The translations under genes and the position numbers were made by a program. From Pararobbsia silviterrae (GTDB taxonomy: Bacteria; Pseudomonadota; Gammaproteobacteria; Burkholderiales; Burkholderiaceae): DNA of 64,000 nucleotides. Below the pieces are notes generated by a model, which was not told the origin of the DNA, made no database searches, and worked only from the letters and a program-made list of their open reading frames with translations. The DNA is taken from assembly GCF_003628125.1 (NCBI RefSeq), contig NZ_RBZU01000006.1:124001-188000 (forward strand), in the 5' to 3' direction. Below, piece after piece: positions 32,860 to 43,082 of this stretch (position 1 is the first letter of the stretch; every line of letters starts with the position of its first letter).

Positions 32860-35487
32860 TCAGAACGCGTGCTGCAAGCGCAGGCTGCCGGTCTGCGACA
32901 CGAATCCGCCGCCGGCCTGAAGCTCGTACCGCGCGCTGATGTCGAGCAGCCGCGCATGCAGCAGCGTGACGCCGACCGACACATCGGCGAGGTCCGACAC
33001 AGGGCGCTGTCCGAAAGTCGTGAACGCCGTTGCACCCGTCGGGTCGCCGGCGAAGCTCGACGTCGTCTGGAAGCGCGAGTGGTCGTACTCGTGGATCCAG
33101 CGCACCTCGATCGACGGCAGCAGGTCGTTGTGACCGATGCTGACGGGCTTCGCGATATCGACGCCGATCGCGCTGCGTACGGTCGTGCCGTGCGTCGCAT
33201 CGACGGCGAGCGCCGCACCGTTGCCGCCGCTCTCCGTGTAGTTGTCCTGATGCAGATAGCTGTAGGTCAGACTCGCACGCGGCGTGACGTCGAAACCGGC
33301 GAGCGCGAGCGGATAGCCGAACTCGGCGCGAGCCGCGTATTGCTGACCGCCGAATACGCCGAACGCCGTGCCGTTGAATCCCGGGAAATCGATCAGACGC
33401 GTCGTGTCGTAGTGTTGACTCATCGCGCCCGCGGAGACGTTCACATACCACGGTGAACCGCGATACGACGCATAGCCGAGCAAACCGTATGCATTGATAT
33501 GCGTCGACGTGCCCGCCGCGTCGTCATTGCCGTTGACGATGGTGTTGTTGAACGTCAACGCGCCGCCCGCGGTCCATTGGTCGTCGATCTTGCGATCGGC
33601 GCCGATGATCATGCCGCCGTAGTTCGCGTCGTAACCGTCGAGGCCGTCGCGCGCGCCCTGCGATGCATGACCGCCGTAGGCCTGACCCCAGACGCCGTAC
33701 GCAGGCGCGACGTCACCCGTCGAGATGCCCGAGCCGCCTGCGCCGCTTGAGCCGCTTGAGCTGTCCGATAGCGACGAGACCGCCGTATTGCCCGCGTCGG
33801 ACTCGCGCATCGCATCGACGCGATTGAACAGGATGCCCATCGTGTCGAACGTCGGCGCTTCGGCACTCGTGGCGAGCGTGAGCGGCTGCACGGGCCCGAG
33901 CTGTTTGCCCGCGCGATTGGAGGCGGCCGTGCTGTCGAGCGCCATCGACGCGTTGTAGAGATTCAGCAGCGCGGCATCGCTGACGCCCGCGTATCGCGCC
34001 AGACCGTCGAGCGAGGCGATCGCGTTCGGCAGCGTCGCCCTTGTGCTCGGGATCGACGTCGACGTGCCCGAACCCAGCGATACGACGAGATCGTCATGGC
34101 CCGCCGAGTCGGATTCGCTGCCCGTGATCGTCCCGGTGAAACCGGTCGCCGAGTAATTGAGTGCGTCGACGTTATAGTCGGCCGTCGCCGCATCGACGAC
34201 GACGTAGCGCTGTCCGGACGCAAACGCGTAGCTCGTGCCGGTGCGCGTGAGCGTGACGTTCGAACCTGGATCGAGTTCCGCGTTGCCGGACACGACGAGT
34301 CGTCCGTAACCCGTATCCGAGAGCGTTCCTCCCGCGTTCGCGGAATCGGACACGCCGATCTGCAATGTCGTGCCGGCGAGCTGCGTGTAGTCGCCGGTGA
34401 TCGAAATCGCTTGATTGACCTGAAGGACGGCGCCCGAGTTGACGACGCCGTAGCCGGAGCTGACCTGGATCGTGTCGTTCAGGAGCAGGTTGCCGCCGGT
34501 GAAGTCGACGTTGCCCGCCGCGGTGACGATCCGGCCGATGGTCCCGGTGCCGTAGCCGGTCAAGGTTCCGAACGTCGTACCCGTGCCGCCCTCGATCGTG
34601 AGGTCGCCGGTGTCGATCGTCACGTTCCCTTCGATCGATCCGGTATTCGTGATCGTGCCGATCGTCGAGCCGACGCCGCCCACGATCGCGGATCCCGATC
34701 CCCGGATGACGCCCGCGTTGTGAATCGCGCCGATCGTCGCGCCGTCGTTGGCGCTCACCGCTTCCTGAGCGCTGATCACGCCGCCCGTGAGGTTGTTGAG
34801 CGTGCCGATCGAACCGTTGGAGTCCGCGATCACGCCGTTGTATGTCGCGCTGATCGTGCCGCTGTTGTTCAATGTCGTGAGCGTCGACCCCTGGATGACG
34901 CCGATCCCGTCGTTCGTGCCCGAGATCGTGGCGCCCGCCGCATTCGTCAGGGTGCCGACCGTGCTGCCGGCCGTCGCGCCGTTATCGTTGTCGAGCATGA
35001 TCCCGAAGGCGCCGCCGATCGTCCCGGCGTTAGAGATCGTTCCGACACTCACGCCGTAGAGGTAGAGCCCGGCGCCCGCGGCATCGGGTCCGGCCGCACC
35101 GGTCAGCGTGCCGTTGTTCGTGAACGAGGTGAGGCTGTCGAAGATATCGACGGCGTCGGCATCGGTCGGCGCGATGGTGCTCCCCGTGTTGATCGTCAGG
35201 TCTGTCGTTGTCCAGGTGTAGTCCGTCGTCGTGCTTGGGGTTGCCGAATCGAGCGACGTGCCGCCGTTGAGGATGACCGCGGTATCCGCGAACGCGGGTG
35301 CGCCGATCGACATCAACGCGGCGGCCAGCGCGATGGGGTGCACGCGAAGGACGCGATCGGCCCGCACGCCGGTGCCGCCGGCGGCCGTGCGCGTCGATGC
35401 GGTACCCGCACGCGCGACGCCGACTTCGGCCGCGACTTGAAAGAGATGGCGGGCCGTATTCCAGACGACGCGATAGACATGATTCAC
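32860..35487 (-). CDS. autotransporter (type Va) with extended signal peptide
   Basis: About 875 residues from a GTG preceded by GGGGA. The N-terminus NHVYRVVWNTARHLFQVAAE is the extended signal peptide region of autotransporters, then a hydrophobic core ending APAFA. The passenger (about residues 75-560) is a beta-helix-like series of short repeats built on NxGTIxG (SNAGTIGG, NNSGTISA, TNTGSIEG). The last 280 residues are the beta-barrel, from GVWGQAYGG to the C-terminal LRLQHAF. Such proteins are surface adhesins or biofilm factors. It is transcribed alone, towards the Liv operon. Confidence 0.92.
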   Translation of the reverse strand: MNHVYRVVWNTARHLFQVAAEVGVARAGTASTRTAAGGTGVRADRVLRVHPIALAAALMSIGAPAFADTAVILNGGTSLDSATPSTTTDYTWTTTDLTINTGSTIAPTDADAVDIFDSLTSFTNNGTLTGAAGPDAAGAGLYLYGVSVGTISNAGTIGGAFGIMLDNDNGATAGSTVGTLTNAAGATISGTNDGIGVIQGSTLTTLNNSGTISATYNGVIADSNGSIGTLNNLTGGVISAQEAVSANDGATIGAIHNAGVIRGSGSAIVGGVGSTIGTITNTGSIEGNVTIDTGDLTIEGGTGTTFGTLTGYGTGTIGRIVTAAGNVDFTGGNLLLNDTIQVSSGYGVVNSGAVLQVNQAISITGDYTQLAGTTLQIGVSDSANAGGTLSDTGYGRLVVSGNAELDPGSNVTLTRTGTSYAFASGQRYVVVDAATADYNVDALNYSATGFTGTITGSESDSAGHDDLVVSLGSGTSTSIPSTRATLPNAIASLDGLARYAGVSDAALLNLYNASMALDSTAASNRAGKQLGPVQPLTLATSAEAPTFDTMGILFNRVDAMRESDAGNTAVSSLSDSSSGSSGAGGSGISTGDVAPAYGVWGQAYGGHASQGARDGLDGYDANYGGMIIGADRKIDDQWTAGGALTFNNTIVNGNDDAAGTSTHINAYGLLGYASYRGSPWYVNVSAGAMSQHYDTTRLIDFPGFNGTAFGVFGGQQYAARAEFGYPLALAGFDVTPRASLTYSYLHQDNYTESGGNGAALAVDATHGTTVRSAIGVDIAKPVSIGHNDLLPSIEVRWIHEYDHSRFQTTSSFAGDPTGATAFTTFGQRPVSDLADVSVGVTLLHARLLDISARYELQAGGGFVSQTGSLRLQHAF

Positions 35488-35620
35488 AGCGTTTCCCCGT
35501 TGTTGCTCTGGTGCGTATGAAGACGCCGAACGTCCGGGCACCAGTTTTTCCGGAGACGCGTTTGAACGGGCTGAACGCGGAGAACAGGCGATTCGATCAG
35601 GCTCGGCGCGTGCGCATACG

Positions 35621-35644
35621 CGCTCGGCATCGGGATGCCGAGCG
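35621..35644 (-). terminator. strong hairpin between the NTF2-like and autotransporter genes
   Basis: A perfect 10-base GC-rich stem with a CGGG tetraloop lies about 180 bases downstream of the NTF2-like stop and 134 bases upstream of the autotransporter start. There is no T-run after it, so termination is uncertain; a role in the autotransporter leader is equally possible. Confidence 0.4.
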
Positions 35645-35738
35645 GTCATGGCGAGGCGCGCGATCAGGCGTGCGAAGTCGCGAGGGGCCGTTTCCAACTG
35701 TTACCGCGGAGATTACTTGCGCGCAAATTTCGGCGTCT

Positions 35739-35757
35739 ATCCGAAATTAGTTCGGAT
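35739..35757. promoter_or_regulatory. inverted repeat, candidate operator of the autotransporter gene
   Basis: ATCCGAA and TTCGGAT flank ATTAG. This sits in the most AT-rich part of the gap, where a promoter for the minus-strand autotransporter could lie. Confidence 0.3.
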
Positions 35758-35821
35758 GCGCGTTCATGCGCGGAGGCGAGAGGGAGGCTGCGCGGCTTGC
35801 AACGAGTCGGCGATCGCGACG

Positions 35822-36250
35822 TCAGGAACGGTCGCGCAAGACGGGCTCGCCCGTGCGGGGATTCGTCAAGGTGACGTTTTCGAGGGCTTTGAAGCGCCAC
35901 GCATTGCGATGTCGCGTGAGGACGGCGAGTATCAACGTGTCGACGGCGTGCGGGCCGGCCGGGTGCGCGACGCCCGACGAGAGGCGGCTCCAGAAATGGA
36001 CGATCGCCGCGTCGTCGCCGATCGCGACGACGTCGATCAGCGTGTTGTCGAGGGTCGAGTCGCTGTAGATCGTCGCGTGAATCGGGGCATGCAGCTTGAC
36101 GATCTCATCGGCACCGCGCACGTAGTGTCCGAATCGGTTCACGAATGTCGCGTCTTCATGGAACAGTGCGCCGAGCGCGTACATATCGTGCGCGTTCCAG
36201 GCCGCCTGGAACGCGTGCGGTGCGTCTTGCGGTTCGATGATGTCGGTCAT
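35822..36250 (-). CDS. NTF2-like / SgcJ-EcaC family protein
   Basis: 142 residues with the SgcJ/EcaC (DUF4440-like) pattern: AFQAAWNAHDMYALGALFHEDATFVN at the N-terminus, then a small alpha+beta barrel. Family members are small cytosolic proteins, some of them enzymes or ligand pockets, most uncharacterised. It follows the DUF1479 gene by 52 bases on the same strand, so the two are probably one operon. A frame continues upstream of ATG 36250 but overlaps the DUF1479 gene and is not expected to be translated. Confidence 0.82.
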   Translation of the reverse strand: MTDIIEPQDAPHAFQAAWNAHDMYALGALFHEDATFVNRFGHYVRGADEIVKLHAPIHATIYSDSTLDNTLIDVVAIGDDAAIVHFWSRLSSGVAHPAGPHAVDTLILAVLTRHRNAWRFKALENVTLTNPRTGEPVLRDRS

Positions 36251-36302
36251 GGGCGATCCGTCGGCACGAGGACGATCCCGTATCTTATCGCCCGAAGCGT
36301 AT

Positions 36303-37547
36303 TTAAAGTCCGAAGCCCATTTGCGTGCGGCCCATGTCGCTGAGATCGGCCGCCGTCGCGCGCCCGATAAAGTCGACCTCGAAGTTGTCGGGCGCGAAGT
36401 CGGGCGGGCTCGTGCCTTCAAGGAAACTCGGCAATTGACGACGCAGATAGGCATCGTTCTTCGCGCAGCTCGGCACCGAGCCGATATACATCACGTTGCT
36501 GTATCCGGCGCCCTTGTGCTCGTCTTCGACGGCGTGGATCACGTCCGAATGCCAGAACACCGTATCGCCCGCGTTCATCTTCGGAATCGACGATAGCGCG
36601 TCGAACAGCGGCGCGTGATATTCGGGCTTGATCGACAGCGCGCGACCCGGCATCGCCCCGCACAGATCGTCTTCGGGCACGTCGTCCTGCAACGCGCGCA
36701 GCAGGATATACGCCATCGAATTCGCGATCGGCACGAGTTGAAGCGTGCCGTCCCCGGGGCCTTGCGGCGTGAGCGCGGTCCAGCCCTGGAATGTGCGGAA
36801 CATCGAACACACGGCCGGCGAGGCGATTTCCTCGACTTCGGTTCGATAGGCGGCGTCGAACGGATCGTAGGCGCGCCAGTCGCCGTTGAACACATGGCGA
36901 TAGACATTGCGGAAATTCGTCTCGATCCAGCGCTCGACCGAGCCGCCGTCGCAATGCGCGGAAAGTCCCAGCGATTCCGAACCCGGCGGCCGGCGACGCA
37001 TGCGGTCCGCATAGACGGGCACGTGATCGGGATCGAAGTGAACGCGGCCTTCGCTTTGCGTTTTCCAGAGGCGATTCAGAAACACACGGGCCGTCGTGAG
37101 CTCGGCCGACTCGCGCGCGAGCACTTGCGGGCGGGACCAATAGACGCCGAAGATCTGCGGCTTGCTCGATTTGAGCTGGCCGAAATATTTGTCCTCGGCG
37201 CGATGTTCGAGCCGCTTGTCGAGATTGTTTTTGTCGACGTATTCGGCGATTTCGGCATCCCAGCCTTCGACGATCGTGCGATCGAAGACGTTTCGGATCA
37301 CGCACGCGCCGCGCGTTTTGACAAGCGCGATCGTGTCCTGCGACACGCGGCCTTGCGCGATATCGGCGAACTGAATTTCGGGGATCACGGATGCGCCGCG
37401 GTCGCGCAGCGCGGCAATGGCGTTCGCTTCGTCGACGATGGCCTTTTCGACGTCGAGGAACACCTCGCGGTAATTGGGCAGACGCTTGCGAAGGTCTTGC
37501 TTGGCTTGCCGGATCGCGGCCGGCAGATCATGGATGACGAGTGCCAT
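36303..37547 (-). CDS. DUF1479 family protein (putative Fe(II)/2-oxoglutarate dioxygenase)
   Basis: 414 residues, the usual length of the YbiU/DUF1479 family. The likely iron site is His-x-Asp in SAHCDGGS plus a distal His in FWHSDVIHAVE, with TLQLVP and an Arg-rich segment between, as in phytanoyl-CoA-like dioxygenases. An AGAGAGAGA run lies just before the ATG. The AraC regulator gene is transcribed divergently and may control it. The substrate is unknown. Confidence 0.88.
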   Translation of the reverse strand: MALVIHDLPAAIRQAKQDLRKRLPNYREVFLDVEKAIVDEANAIAALRDRGASVIPEIQFADIAQGRVSQDTIALVKTRGACVIRNVFDRTIVEGWDAEIAEYVDKNNLDKRLEHRAEDKYFGQLKSSKPQIFGVYWSRPQVLARESAELTTARVFLNRLWKTQSEGRVHFDPDHVPVYADRMRRRPPGSESLGLSAHCDGGSVERWIETNFRNVYRHVFNGDWRAYDPFDAAYRTEVEEIASPAVCSMFRTFQGWTALTPQGPGDGTLQLVPIANSMAYILLRALQDDVPEDDLCGAMPGRALSIKPEYHAPLFDALSSIPKMNAGDTVFWHSDVIHAVEDEHKGAGYSNVMYIGSVPSCAKNDAYLRRQLPSFLEGTSPPDFAPDNFEVDFIGRATAADLSDMGRTQMGFGL

Positions 37548-37680
37548 TGTCTCTCTCTCTCAAACACCGATGTGGGTGATGCGAAGCATAGGCCGGGCTC
37601 GAATCGCGCGGTGATACTATTGCGCCATTATTGATGCAGATTCGGCCATGATGTCCACGGACCCGGTTCGCATGTTCGGC

Positions 37681-37758
37681 ACGCTTGTTCCGTCCGCTCG
37701 TTTAGCGCGCTTATTGAGTCCGCTTATTGGGTCCGCTTAGTGAGTCTACTTATTTAGC
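37681..37758. repeat. six imperfect 13-bp tandem repeats before the AraC gene
   Basis: Six consecutive 13-base units with the consensus CCGCTTATTGAGT: ACGCTTGTTCCGT, CCGCTCGTTTAGC, GCGCTTATTGAGT, CCGCTTATTGGGT, CCGCTTAGTGAGT, CTACTTATTTAGC. The central three are nearly identical. The array ends 26 bases before the AraC start codon, so it spans its promoter or leader and could be a binding array or a phase-variable spacer. Confidence 0.8.
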
Positions 37759-37784
37759 CCGCGCATTCAGACGATTCGCCGCTT

Positions 37785-38831
37785 ATGAAGCCCGCATACG
37801 AACATGTCGAATTCGGCGACCACTGCTCGGTCAGGGTTTACCATCGGCGCTTGCCGCGCATTCCGTTCGAATGGCATCACCACCCCGAATACGAATTGAC
37901 GCTGACGCTCAATAGTCAGGGCAAGCGCTATATCGGCGATTCGATCGGCGAGTATCACGCGAACGATCTCGTGCTCGTGCCGCCCGATTTGCCGCATACA
38001 TGGGCGTCGAATCGGTCGATCGATCCCTCGGCGCAGCAAGTGGCGATCGTGATCTGGTTTCAAGGGGAGTGGGCGCGGCGTCTCGCGGATTGCTGTCCCG
38101 AGTATGCGGCGCTGCGCAAGCTGCTGCGCCGCGCGGCGTGCGGGCTCGCGTTCGATGCGAGCGCGAGCGCGCTCGTGCAAAGCCGGCTCGATCGTTTGTT
38201 GTCGGACGACGCGCGACGGCGTCTCGCGGCGGCGCTCGATATTCTCTGCGATCTCGCGGATGCGCCGGGCGATCCGCTCGCCTCGCCGTCATCGTTCCGG
38301 CAAGAGGATCGCGGCCCGACGGGGCACGAACCCGAGCGCTTCGCGCGCGTGCTCGCGACGATCGAGACGCGGTTCGCCGAAGCGTTGCGCGTGTCCGATC
38401 TATGCGATGCGGCAAACGTGTCGGAGCGCTCGCTGTCGCGATACTTCGAGCATCACATCGGGGAAAGCGTCGGGCGCTATATCGCGCGCATCCGGATCGG
38501 GCATGCGTGTCGTTTGCTATCCAATACCGTATTGCCGGTTTCCGTGATTGCCGCGCGCTCGGGATTTCCGAACGTGGCGAATTTCAATCGGCAATTCAAG
38601 GCGCTTCGCAAGATGACGCCGTCGCAGTTCCGCGCGCAGTTTCCGCGCGGCGCGCGACAGGATGAAGCCGTCCCCGAACTGACGCAGCGCCCGCGCTCGC
38701 TCGAGCACGCATCCGCGCCGAAGCCCGCGCGTTCGCGCGCGCCGAAGCCTGCAAGTCCATCCGGGTCGGCGGCTCGGGTCCGATCCGCGAGCGCGCTCAA
38801 AACGCGAGCCGCCGCGCAGAAGCCGCGCTGA
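37785..38831 (+). CDS. AraC family transcriptional regulator
   Basis: 348 residues. The N-terminal cupin (WHHHPEYELTLTL, DLPHTWASN) is an effector-sensing domain. The C-terminal double helix-turn-helix shows VSDLCDAANVSERSLSRYF and VSVIAARSGFPNVANFNRQFK. A 60-residue Ala/Pro/Lys-rich tail follows the DNA-binding domain; this is low-complexity and unusual for the family. Divergent from DUF1479 and followed by an aldo/keto reductase, either of which may be its target. Confidence 0.92.
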   Translation: MKPAYEHVEFGDHCSVRVYHRRLPRIPFEWHHHPEYELTLTLNSQGKRYIGDSIGEYHANDLVLVPPDLPHTWASNRSIDPSAQQVAIVIWFQGEWARRLADCCPEYAALRKLLRRAACGLAFDASASALVQSRLDRLLSDDARRRLAAALDILCDLADAPGDPLASPSSFRQEDRGPTGHEPERFARVLATIETRFAEALRVSDLCDAANVSERSLSRYFEHHIGESVGRYIARIRIGHACRLLSNTVLPVSVIAARSGFPNVANFNRQFKALRKMTPSQFRAQFPRGARQDEAVPELTQRPRSLEHASAPKPARSRAPKPASPSGSAARVRSASALKTRAAAQKPR

Positions 38832-38954
38832 TGCGCGATCTCGACGAAGACCGTGCACTCGGACTCCTCGGCCTTTTTTGCATTGTTGAACGGCGCTCAT
38901 AAGTGCATCTCATTTCATGCGCATTGTTGAATGGCGCGCGGCACACTAGATTGA

Positions 38955-39977
<1,023 letters not shown>

Positions 39978-40049
39978 TCCGAACGCGGGGCCGCATGGCC
40001 TGCGCGAGCCGACGTGTCGGCGCGCATGCCATGCGCCGGAATCGGGGCC

Positions 40050-43019
40050 TTACTTCGAGACCAGCACGAAGTCATCGACGCCGCCCGGCGGCACCAGGAG
40101 CCGCGGCGTTTGCCTGCCTTGCGTCAACAGCGGCACCTGATACGAGATCCACGCGTCGAGATTCTTGTAGGTCACGTGCCCGGTCTTGCGCGGATCCGCG
40201 TCCCACTTGTCGCCCAGTCCCTCGATGATGGCTTCGGTGAAGGCGCCGTGATGCGAGTCCGGATCTTCCCATGACGGCTGGCTTCCCTTGCTGCTCGCGA
40301 AGACGAGCACTTGGTTGTCGGTGCGCGTCAATTGACCGGCGAGGTCGTCGCCGTTGCTCGCCTTGATCGACGCGTCGATCGACACGCCCGTCGCGTCGCC
40401 CGCATGGCACGTGTCGATGAAAAAGACCGCATGGGTGCCGTCCCCTCGACCGTTGAAGTCCGTGAGCGCTTGCTGGATCGCGGAATAGGGGACGCCCGTA
40501 TCGGTGAGTTTGTCGGGTTGCACGTCGACGGATGCGTAGTAGTACCGGTGGTCGGTCGCCATCGTGAATCCGTGGCCCGAGAGAAACACGATGCCGATAT
40601 CGCCCGCGCCGACATTGCTTCTCAGCCAGTCGAGGCCCGCGAGCACGCTCGCGCGCGTGGCCTGGTCATCGGTCAGCACACGCGCGTCGACCGCGCGATA
40701 CGCCTTGCCTTGCTGGGCCTCCAGGATCTGCGCAAAGGCTTTTGCGTCGTCGCTCGCATAGTGGAGCTGAGGGATGTGAGGATTGCGGTATGCGGAGACC
40801 CCGACGGCGAGCAGCCATAACTTCGGTTTATCGACTTTGCGGCTGCCTTGTTGGCCCGGATCAAATGCCTTGTTGCCGCCGGCCCATCGCAAGCTGAACG
40901 GTGCAGGGGCGCTGCGTCCGTTCTTGTTGTCCGCATAGATGACGACGTCGCTGTCCTTCGGCGGCAAGGCGAGCGTCAACGTCTGAGAACCGTCTTGCTG
41001 CATGGCTTCGCCTGAACGCGGCGTCGCCATGATCTCGCCGTTGACGAGCACGCGCGTGCCGGTCACGGGCGCATCTTGCGGGGTATGGATTTTGATTTGC
41101 ACGTCGAGCGTCAGGCTCGCGAACTGCTGCGGCGCGGAGACGACCTCGACCACGGGCGGCAAAACCTGCGTGACGGGCACGGTGGGCTCGCGCCGGCTTG
41201 CCGCGTTGTTGGCCTCTTTGACCGCTTCGGATTCGTCGGTCGTTTCGATGACCTTGGCGATGACGTCGGGACGATAGAACAGCTCGCGGAACTGACCGAT
41301 CGGAAAGAAATCCGCAGGCTGATCGACGCTGCGATTGACATGCCAGCCGATCAAATCCTCGGCGCCCGGACTCGACGTGTAGTAGCCCGCCGGGGTCCAC
41401 GCGACCCATCGTTTTCCGTCTGGGTGTGCATAGAACGCCAATTCCTCGACGCCGTCCGATGCGCGATGCCAACGGATCGTCCCGTCACCGTACGCGGCGA
41501 TGACCCATCGGCCGTCTTGCGAGACGTTGACGGCAAATGTGCCGCTATACGACGGGCGCTTCCAACGCTCGGTCCCTTTGCGGTCGAACATCCGGATCCA
41601 AAGCTCGGCGCCGAGCGCGAAGCCGTCGCCGTTCGGCGTGATCGCGAGACTGGTCGAATAGTCCTGGCCTGAGTAGAGCGGCGATCCGTTCAGCGTGGCC
41701 GGATCGTAAGACGTGTTGAGCCCGGCGACGGCGATGCCCGGCGCGCTCGTGCGCGGCGGCATGAGGCCGGCGGTATCGGCGGCTTTGAGCTCAGCGCTCA
41801 GGACACTGAACGACGCGAGCGTGGCGCACGAAGGCGCGGGGCAGAATCCGATCCGCGTGCCGTCCGCGGAGACGGTCAAATGATCCTGCGTGCCGCGAAA
41901 GTTGACGATCGGCGGCGTATGAAAGTACTGCATGCTGCCGTTGCCGTTGAGCATGCCCCACGACGCCTCTCCGCTTGAGAACGCGAGCCGGCGGTCCGGC
42001 AGCGTCGCGAGATAGGTGATATTGCCGGCGGGCACGACGAGGTCTTGTCCGGGCCCGGTGCCGCCCGCACCCCATCGACGAATGACATGGACTTCCTTGC
42101 CGTTGACGATCTTCTTGGCGTCTGCGGCCGCATACAACGTCGATCCGTCGCGCGACCACGCAACGGCAAACAGTCCGACGTGATTGTTCGGGATGATGCC
42201 CGAGGTGTCCGCCGAGCCTCGCGACGCCAGCGTGTGGCCATCGAGCAGGCTGACGGCCAGCGTGTCGAGATAGCCGAATGCGATGCGCGAACCGTCGGGC
42301 GAGAAATGCGTGATGCCCGGCTTCTTGCCGCCCGGCGCGGCTTGCTTGGCGACGAGCGTGAAGTGTGCGCCGTCGAAGCCATAGAGACGGATCGAACCGT
42401 CCCAACTGCTCGTGACCATACGGTCGTCGCGGCTGAAGTCCACGGAATAGCTCGGACCGCCGTAGTCCAGATCGCGTGCGATCAGCGTCCCGTCGGCCAC
42501 CGAGAACACATAGACGCCTTTGCCCGTCACGGCAGCGAGCAGGCGTCCATCGGGCGAGAAAGCCGCGTCGATGATCGTGTGCGGGATATCGGTCAGACGG
42601 CGCACCAGTCTTCCGCTCGCGCGATCGAACAGGTAGAGGGTCATGTCCGCGGAGCCGATTCCGAACAGCGACGTCGTGAATTGCGTCGTGATCCCGCCGA
42701 CCGCGATCGTATTTCCATCCGGAGATACGGCGAGCGCGTCGAGTTGCCCCTCGTAGCCCTCGCCGATGGGGATGCGCAAGGTCCGCACGAGATGTCCGTC
42801 GCTTGCGTCCCAGATGCGCGCGGTCTTGTCTTGCGAGGCCGTGACGATCCAGCGCCCTTGGGCGTCTGTCGCGATGTTGCGGACATTGCCCGTATGCTCG
42901 CCGGGTTCGAGCCGCAAGAGGGGCGAAGTGGGCAGCGCCGCCGCCGAAGCGAGGCATGCGCCAAGCAGCGAAGCCCATATCAGTGCTGCCGAAACGATCC
43001 AACGCGAAGCAAGCCGCAT
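40050..43019 (-). CDS. exported WD40-repeat / caspase-like (C14) protein
   Basis: About 989 residues. The N-terminus is a secretion signal (SRWIVSAALIWASLLGACLAS), with LGAC as a possible lipobox. Residues 35-600 contain WD40-type repeats (IATDAQGRWIVTASQDKTARIWD, VSPDGNTIAVGG, FSPDGSRIAFGY). A beta-sandwich-like stretch follows, then from about 735 a caspase domain KLWLLAVGVSAYRN with His near 816 in LSGHGF and Cys near 871 in IDTCHAG, the complete dyad. GGAGG lies 5 bases before ATG 43019; GTG 43022 is an alternative. It is the last gene of a three-gene operon with an Ig-like exported protein and a CHASE2 sensor. Most bacterial caspase homologues are cytoplasmic, so the export signal is the notable point. 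Confidence 0.88.
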   Translation of the reverse strand: MRLASRWIVSAALIWASLLGACLASAAALPTSPLLRLEPGEHTGNVRNIATDAQGRWIVTASQDKTARIWDASDGHLVRTLRIPIGEGYEGQLDALAVSPDGNTIAVGGITTQFTTSLFGIGSADMTLYLFDRASGRLVRRLTDIPHTIIDAAFSPDGRLLAAVTGKGVYVFSVADGTLIARDLDYGGPSYSVDFSRDDRMVTSSWDGSIRLYGFDGAHFTLVAKQAAPGGKKPGITHFSPDGSRIAFGYLDTLAVSLLDGHTLASRGSADTSGIIPNNHVGLFAVAWSRDGSTLYAAADAKKIVNGKEVHVIRRWGAGGTGPGQDLVVPAGNITYLATLPDRRLAFSSGEASWGMLNGNGSMQYFHTPPIVNFRGTQDHLTVSADGTRIGFCPAPSCATLASFSVLSAELKAADTAGLMPPRTSAPGIAVAGLNTSYDPATLNGSPLYSGQDYSTSLAITPNGDGFALGAELWIRMFDRKGTERWKRPSYSGTFAVNVSQDGRWVIAAYGDGTIRWHRASDGVEELAFYAHPDGKRWVAWTPAGYYTSSPGAEDLIGWHVNRSVDQPADFFPIGQFRELFYRPDVIAKVIETTDESEAVKEANNAASRREPTVPVTQVLPPVVEVVSAPQQFASLTLDVQIKIHTPQDAPVTGTRVLVNGEIMATPRSGEAMQQDGSQTLTLALPPKDSDVVIYADNKNGRSAPAPFSLRWAGGNKAFDPGQQGSRKVDKPKLWLLAVGVSAYRNPHIPQLHYASDDAKAFAQILEAQQGKAYRAVDARVLTDDQATRASVLAGLDWLRSNVGAGDIGIVFLSGHGFTMATDHRYYYASVDVQPDKLTDTGVPYSAIQQALTDFNGRGDGTHAVFFIDTCHAGDATGVSIDASIKASNGDDLAGQLTRTDNQVLVFASSKGSQPSWEDPDSHHGAFTEAIIEGLGDKWDADPRKTGHVTYKNLDAWISYQVPLLTQGRQTPRLLVPPGGVDDFVLVSK

Positions 43020-43082
43020 CACATCCTCCGTGGATGGTGTCCGATCGAGACGATGCGATGTGCGCGCATCGCCGCGATCGGT

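Larger units (their letters stand above)
35488..35821. other. upstream region of the autotransporter gene
   Basis: 334 bases without a gene. It holds two inverted repeats: a perfect 10-base stem CGCTCGGCAT/ATGCCGAGCG with a CGGG loop (35621-35644), and ATCCGAA/TTCGGAT with a 5-base spacer (35739-35757). The first may be the terminator of the upstream NTF2-like gene, and the second a candidate operator. Confidence 0.5.
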
